From the NCBI RefSeq assembly GCF_905220565.1, contig NC_059423.1, positions 2,104,001 through 2,168,000 on the forward strand: 64,000 nucleotides of DNA. Direction: 5' to 3'. This document shows positions 58,171-64,000 of this stretch, one piece after another. The translations under genes and the position numbers were made by a program. A model generated the notes under the pieces. The model had not been told where the DNA came from. It made no database searches and saw only the letters and a program-made list of their open reading frames with translations. Positions within the stretch are counted from its first letter, which is position 1. Every line of letters starts with the position of its first letter. The DNA comes from Melitaea cinxia (Eukaryota; Arthropoda; Insecta; Lepidoptera; Nymphalidae).

Positions 58171-58327
58171 TCTCTAATTTTCAGTGAATTGATTTTAGTT
58201 GTAACAGGCTCGGCTGAATCATTCATCAGCTTAAGCAAAAACTTGTGAAATTGCTTCACTAAAATATTTAAGCAATTTCATAAAATATGACACCTATATT
58301 TTTTCTTTATTGTATTTTTCCACTTAC

Positions 58328-58396
58328 TGGACTGTCACTGTCTCTTAGCTTCTTTCTACCTTGGTTCGGAGGTACTTCACAAGCATTTAACTCCAT
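58328..58396 (-). CDS. Candidate orphan first coding exon of an unidentified gene
   Basis: On the reverse strand an ATG at 58396 opens 23 codons (starts MELNACEVPPNQGRKKLRDS) and ends exactly at a consensus donor, CCA|GTAAGT, in phase 0. Unspliced, it would stop after 29 codons. The sequence upstream on that strand (58400-58560) resembles a 5' leader, without other strong markers. The peptide is basic and hydrophilic; the protein was not recognised. No downstream partner exon was found between here and the end of FIBP at 57673, so its continuation would have to overlap FIBP introns, or this is a decayed fragment. Phase 0 does not fit the zinc-finger exon at 45480. Confidence 0.3.
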
Positions 58397-58399
58397 TTT

Positions 58400-60090
58400 A
58401 ACAATAATTTTGCTATTTGCAGAGTCGTATCCGTTTATATTTTGAAATTTTGTAAGTTGTCAAGACAAAAGTGACAATTTCCAGTGAACATACATGATTT
58501 CAAGGAAATTATACTCAACCTGGAATGTGCACAGGCTGGCGATGCGCGGTCCGAGCGAAATAGTTTTGTTAGAGCCCTCGGTCCCTATCATTAGGGTGAC
58601 CACACAATATGATTAATATAATAACCATTAATTTGATTACATAAAATAATGATTCTTTAAGGAAAGGACGGATTAAATAAAAATACATTATGGAGAATTT
58701 ATAAAAATTTATTTATAAATTATAAACGGTTTTATGCAATTTCTGTCTTAAAATTGATTTGTGATAATTTTCAATGTTTGAGTTTTACTGTGGCTCATCA
58801 TACGGGTGGTGAGATAATGAGACATAATGATTTTGATGAAGTTACATTTCGTGTGAATCACCACAATGAAACGATTCAATGGGATGTGGCGGATCAAAAT
58901 TCTCGGAATACTATAGAAGTTTTGAAAAACAAATGATATAATTTTAATTTTATTTACATTGTTTAATGAATGATCTATGAAATATGATAATTATTTCTGT
59001 GTATTATATTTTAATTGTCCTCTGTCTATGAATGACGTGAAGGATGAAACCCAGCACACATCAATAGAGTGATTGTAGTCATGATCATCACGTTACACTT
59101 TAGAAAGGGACACAAGACTCTCTAAGTGCTTTCTCTCTCGGACCGGATTTCTCTCTGACCAAGTGATTGTCTGTAATAGAACTTAGTTTCATATACATAA
59201 TGTTTATTATTATATTGGTGTCAAATTGACAATGCACATTCCGTGTTGGATATAAGTTCCGTGGATGATTTTGTTATAACTTGTCGTTTTCAACCATAGA
59301 ATTCCATAGGATATAGACGTGTTTTATAATGGTGTTTTGATTGATCACAAGCTTCCTATCCTAGCAACTAGATGGCGTTATTAGTCCATTTCCGTCACCT
59401 TTGTTTCAATAGCCCTCATATAATTATAAAGACTAGTTACTCATTGTGATTTTTGGAAGATTAATCAAAAATGAAAAATTTGTTTGTTCAAAAAGGCTTC
59501 AAAGAATCTTAAGATTTCATGATTTTTATGTGTGTTACTTAATAAATGTGTTACCTAAGAAAAGAAAATCTGAAATTAGAACAATAATTTTTCTTAATAC
59601 GTGTAAACACAAGATGCAAGAAATGATTACTTTAATAAGGATTATATTCGTTTGAAACAGATTTTTATATAAATTTATTTCAATTTTCCCATTTGACTAT
59701 TTTGACTTTTTTTTTTGTAGTTATATTGTTGTTTTTTAAATAAATTACTTTTACTCTTGTTTAGGTTTATCTTTAAGTGTGATTTGTACAATAATGAGTT
59801 TGATTTTATATGACAAAATTTATTACGTTATAAGAATGTATAATAATACCACCGTGTAATAACCTGACTATTAAATGATTTTGAAATTAGTATGTTTTTG
59901 TTTCATTCTAATCTTCTGCTAAAAAAGTTTTGAAACATAAAACAAGAAAAAAAAATTTTTGTACCACTAAGTGCCAATGTAGGTAAAGGCCAGGTCGTCT
60001 TGTAAGGCCTCTCCCATATATTTCCCGTTTACCCGCTGTTCATGCGAGAATTATAGAATTGTGCTGTAATTTTACAAATACCATGTACCA
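58400..60090. other. Spacer downstream of FIBP
   Basis: Short ORFs at 58754-58936 and 59446-59655 have no recognisable domain. No repeat was recognised. Confidence 0.35.
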
Positions 60091-60099
60091 TTTTTTTAT

Positions 60100-60300
60100 T
60101 CAACTAGTATCGCAAGCGCGTTGCCGACCCTACCCCCCATCCCCCTAGGAGCTCTTAATTATCGTTATTCACACAGGAACACAACTCTATATGAGAGCAG
60201 TGTTATTTAGCCATGATTTTAAAGGTCAAGTACCCGCATCTGACGAGCTGCTCCAGAGTTCGAGCAGGATATTTCGTGCTGTGCCCTACCTCAAAGAAAT
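60100..60300 (-). repeat. SINE-A antisense fragment
   Basis: 'tatcgcaagcgcgttgccga' to 'tttcgtgctgtgccctacct'. Confidence 0.6.
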
Positions 60301-60689
60301 ATCTACATACAACAGATTTCAAGTTAGATGTCCAAGTACTCACACTTACTTGAGAGCAAGTGTTATTTACTTTCCCAGTCGAGCTGCTTCAGATTTTGAG
60401 CAAGATATTTACATTTCACGAAATTCTAGCATTTTCAAAACTGTTACTTTGTCCTAATATACGGGAGATTCTTGTGCCTACTGGATAAAACCGTCAAAAA
60501 ACTAGATAAAGTCGATAAATTAGTATGTCGTCACTTGCGCTTTCGTACGAAATTAGCAATAAATTTATAAATAACAGATGCATCGATCACGCCACCTAAC
60601 ATCTCCCTGCTGAAAATTCCAATTAAAAAACTTGTAGGGGAAGTTATTGTGAACTATTGTGTGTTTGAAACAGGGATTCCAAATTTTTT

Positions 60690-61385
60690 TTGGGAATCGG
60701 TTTTTCATCCCCCCGGACAACTATTTTCGTGTAAACCCCGCTGTTACAGAGATATCGTGGTTGAAGTTTTGAGGTTAAAATTAACCTACCACCTTTAAGG
60801 TTAGAGTAACGCTTGGCTCCGGCGCTGCGAGAAGTGCAGCCCTTCCGCCCGCCGCCGAGCGAAAGCGCGCGAACGAATGCGTAGAGGAGCGGATGAGGCT
60901 GGTCGCCTAGGGGTAGGGCAGACCAAGACCACGTGGACAGTGGGGTGCTCCGATTCGGTTTTGGGTATTTTTCGGGCTATGATGTACAATGTAGGTAGAT
61001 TTTTTTTATCGGAGGTTAAATTTTTGTTATTTCTGACTCTACCTTAATTCCGGTGCTGCGGTAAGTGTACTCATGCTCCGCACTGCGACTATCACGCGTT
61101 ATTTTCGAACAAAATTTACGTAAAAACGATCTTTACTGCAAGATCAAAATACGATACGAATTGACCTTTAACGACTGACAAAGACACTTTTAAACAAAAT
61201 AACGCGTCAGATATAATATTCTAATAAAATTAGTAACATTGCGTGCTAGAATATAGGTTTAGAAATTCGAAAAATGGTAATTATGTACAATCCCGGCGAG
61301 AAATTTATGGGGTTGGGGGGAAAGGGGGGCGGGGTGGGAGGAAGTGTGGGTTTTTTCATCCCCCCGGACAACTTATACAATATTT
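60690..61385. mobile_element. Foldback-related element, copy 2, rearranged
   Basis: 60808-60978 matches the core of 42526-43160 in the same orientation (cgcttggctccggcgctgcg ... ccgattcggttttgggtatt). 61165-61278 matches its next block in inverted orientation. 'tttttcatccccccggacaa' occurs as a direct repeat near both ends (about 60702 and 61353). No ORF of note. Confidence 0.6.
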
Positions 61386-61794
61386 TTCACAAACATTTGT
61401 CGGTGATACGAATTATGTATTTAATATAATAATTATATAAATAAAAGAGATGATATATTTTTATAGTCTTTATTTCTTTCATCATTTGTACATATTTAAT
61501 ATAAATTAACGATATTATGTAACACAATAATCAGACAGACAAAGGCTGAATTCTGGCCGATCTACATATAACTAAAAATATTTACTTGTGAATACGAAAA
61601 TTGTTTCTAAATAAACATTTTTAGTTAAATGTGAATAATTTTGAAAATCAAACTAATGAGCGAACTAGTCACAACTCAACGACTTCTGTGACTGTTTAAC
61701 GCCGTATAAAAGATTTCACTTTTGTCTGTCTCATTATAAATTTCGTACATTTTTGGATACATTTCTTATACACTTAAATAAATGAATTTCAGAA

Positions 61795-61977
61795 ATGTCA
61801 AGTAGAAACAAAAGGAAAAACAATATAAATTGTTTTTATAACACAACTTTTCTACTGTTTCCGGTACTTTTGTTAATAGCATTTATTGGCAAAGCTGTGA
61901 CTGTTGATTATGATTCAATGGTCTTTAAAAACAATTTCATCTCAATCATTTCTACCGTCAAGTTCCTACATTCATAA
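61795..61977 (+). CDS. Small ORF with a hydrophobic segment, doubtful
   Basis: 60 codons. A basic N-terminus (MSSRNKRKNN) precedes a hydrophobic stretch (FLLFPVLLLIAFIGKAV) that resembles a signal anchor. 'gaatttcag' lies just before the ATG. No homology was recognised; the stretch may be chance in AT-rich DNA. Confidence 0.15.
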   Translation: MSSRNKRKNNINCFYNTTFLLFPVLLLIAFIGKAVTVDYDSMVFKNNFISIISTVKFLHS

Positions 61978-61979
61978 AA

Positions 61980-62310
61980 CCATTTGTTTTACATATGAAC
62001 TGTTTATTACTCAGTAATTATTATTATTAAAACGAATAATTTTTGAATACGGAAACAGTGTATGAGTAATAAAAATAACGATTCTAAAAACAATAACAAT
62101 GTCTATCAGACATATTTTGATGAGTCATAATTTTACCAACTTGATAGAAAAAAAACTATAAATCCATATTTGCAAATATCTATTTTAATAAGAGAAAAAT
62201 ATGTAGCTATCTACAAAATTTCTCTAACCCACTATAGAGGAAGGGAGCTCTGCCCAACAGAGGGTCTCATAATATAAGACTATATTTCTGAAATCATTTG
62301 TATATACATT

Positions 62311-62352
<42 letters not shown>

Positions 62353-64000
62353 AAACATTAAAACTAATTATTACGTTTTAGGGCCAGTTTTATTGGTTGC
62401 GGATAACGTGTATCTTGCAAATAACTTACGAGCATACTTCAACAGCACGAGAACATGCCATTAGAACGTAATTCTCCTTAATTCAACTACAACTTTTAGA
62501 TTTATATTTGCGAATGCAAATATCTCATAAATATAGTGGAATTCGGTGGTAAAAAAGGATAATGTTATTTTTATCTGTTGGATACCGTTATCCACAACCG
62601 ATGAAACGGGCCTTTTATATAGTAATATACAAAATGTATACAAAGACATTTAATGCCAGCGTGCCAGTTACTGACACAATTATAACTATTATAAACCGGC
62701 AATGTCAGATCTATTCTCAAAACATAATGCATATTATAAAATGACTATTTACAATTGAATACTTATATTACATGTCAAAATTATTCTTTATAAAATCGGG
62801 AGGTAATTATCAAAACTAGTCCAGTCCACTATTCTAAATTATTAAATTTTGTTATTATTAATTCAATAAAGCTATTTAAATTTTTTTTTTTTTTTAAGAA
62901 TTTATATTAGACTTGGTTTGAAGGTAATCAAATTCGTTTCTACCCTCGGTTAGGTGTTGAAAAATTTTGTAAACAAAATTTTCAATTTGGAGATAGTTTC
63001 GGAAATAACCGCCAATAGTATTAGTAAAACATTGTATAGAGTTAAGTTAACTGGAAGGGTAGTTTTGAAAATTACCCCCGAAACAAAACACAATACCCAA
63101 AGTATCTGCTTTTCTATAAGATATATATTATAAAAAATTCAGAATTCTTTGGCTCTCATAGAAACAATAATTTTATGAGAAGGAGTGACAACACGATGTC
63201 ATTATAAAGATAAGTCACACACACAGACAGTTGTACGTTTTACGTACGAGTCATAGGAGAGTTATTACTGAACTTTTTCATAATTTAGAGTCAAATACTA
63301 GAATATCTTTTAGAGTAGAATTTTGATTTTGGAAAGTTATTCAGAAATTAGATAATAGTTATTTTATTATTAAGATAGGAAATTAAGGAGTTTTTTGGAT
63401 AAATTTTTTGGCCACTATGTTTGGTTTAAGAGTTTAGAAGACTACTTAAAGGGGACGAATGATGTGATATATCAAAATTCTTGTGAAACGACTACTGCCT
63501 GTGTCTTAAAATTATAAAAAAAAACTTTAAAAATAATATATAGCTGCGTAAAATTAAGTATAAGCACATTAAAATCACATCTGAGTTAAATAAGTACTCT
63601 ATTTTGATTTTTTTTTTTGTAATTTTTCTTCAATTTTTGGGAATGTGAACAAAAGCGTATCACAATTTTTAAGTATACTTTAGGCGGCAAAAAGAAAATG
63701 TAAAAAATAGTACTATTAACAATTATTATAAGCACGACTTATTAAAAAATAATATTATTTTTACTGTCACTGTTGACTTTTAATTGTTTATATTTATTGC
63801 CTTTTTAGTTCTTAGTAAAAAGGTTGTTTTCCTAAAGTCGCCTAAAGTCACATTTCGAGTTGCCACAGCAAAATATATACAAAATTAAAAAAAAGCAATA
63901 ATTCATGTTTATTAACATTTGAGATACAACGATTCTTACAATAAACTTTAAATTTTGTATTCATTTTAAAATTCTAAAAAGATTTAATTCTTTAACGACA
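61980..64000. other. AT-rich spacer to the window end
   Basis: An (AT)n run at 62315-62348; no gene or shared repeat recognised. Confidence 0.4.

Noticed and set aside
45316..58396. Joining the orphan exon at 58328-58396 to the zinc-finger exon at 45480.
   Set aside because: The phase-0 donor would put the zinc-finger exon out of frame and reach a stop within nine codons.

Overview
The window is from a lepidopteran nuclear genome, most likely a butterfly. It is AT-rich, its genes have spliceosomal introns, and it is dense with repeat families typical of Lepidoptera: tRNA-headed SINEs resembling butterfly Metulj elements, a second poly(A)-tailed SINE-like family, 5'-truncated LINE ends, Helitron-like elements with A|TC...CTAG|T borders, and several MITE families. 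No bacterial operon, rRNA or CRISPR array is present. Family assignments rest on reading the sequence; no database search was possible.

Two host genes can be reconstructed. A complete FIBP orthologue (acidic FGF intracellular-binding protein, 357 aa) lies on the + strand as 11 coding exons between 48683 and 57673; every junction keeps frame and intron 9 has a GC donor. Upstream and divergent, on the - strand, a C2H2 zinc-finger gene of about 549 aa is encoded by a short acidic first coding exon (45316-45473) and a large exon with 13 fingers (36812-38303), joined in phase across a 7-kb intron. That intron holds an intact 454-aa IS630/Tc1/mariner-type DDE transposase in the same orientation (39914-41278), with D181, D266 and E349 (82 residues between the last two). 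A splice acceptor just before the transposase ATG is in the right phase to join the zinc-finger gene's first exon, so a host-transposase fusion transcript is possible. A possible orphan first exon of another - strand gene is at 58328-58396.

The rest, essentially 1-36 kb, 43-45 kb, 46-48 kb and 58-64 kb, is intergenic or intronic DNA built from nested transposable elements. Notable pieces are: a degenerate jockey/CR1-type LINE inserted in a SINE (5.7-7.8 kb); a Helitron-like element with a threefold internal ~288-bp tandem repeat (17.3-18.7 kb) and a twofold copy at the left edge; a 4.2-kb segment bounded by TTAA and a perfect 15-bp terminal inverted repeat (23.96-28.14 kb); a tRNA-like sequence enclosed by inverted repeats (36.33-36.45 kb); and two related but differently rearranged foldback elements (42.5-43.2 and 60.7-61.4 kb).
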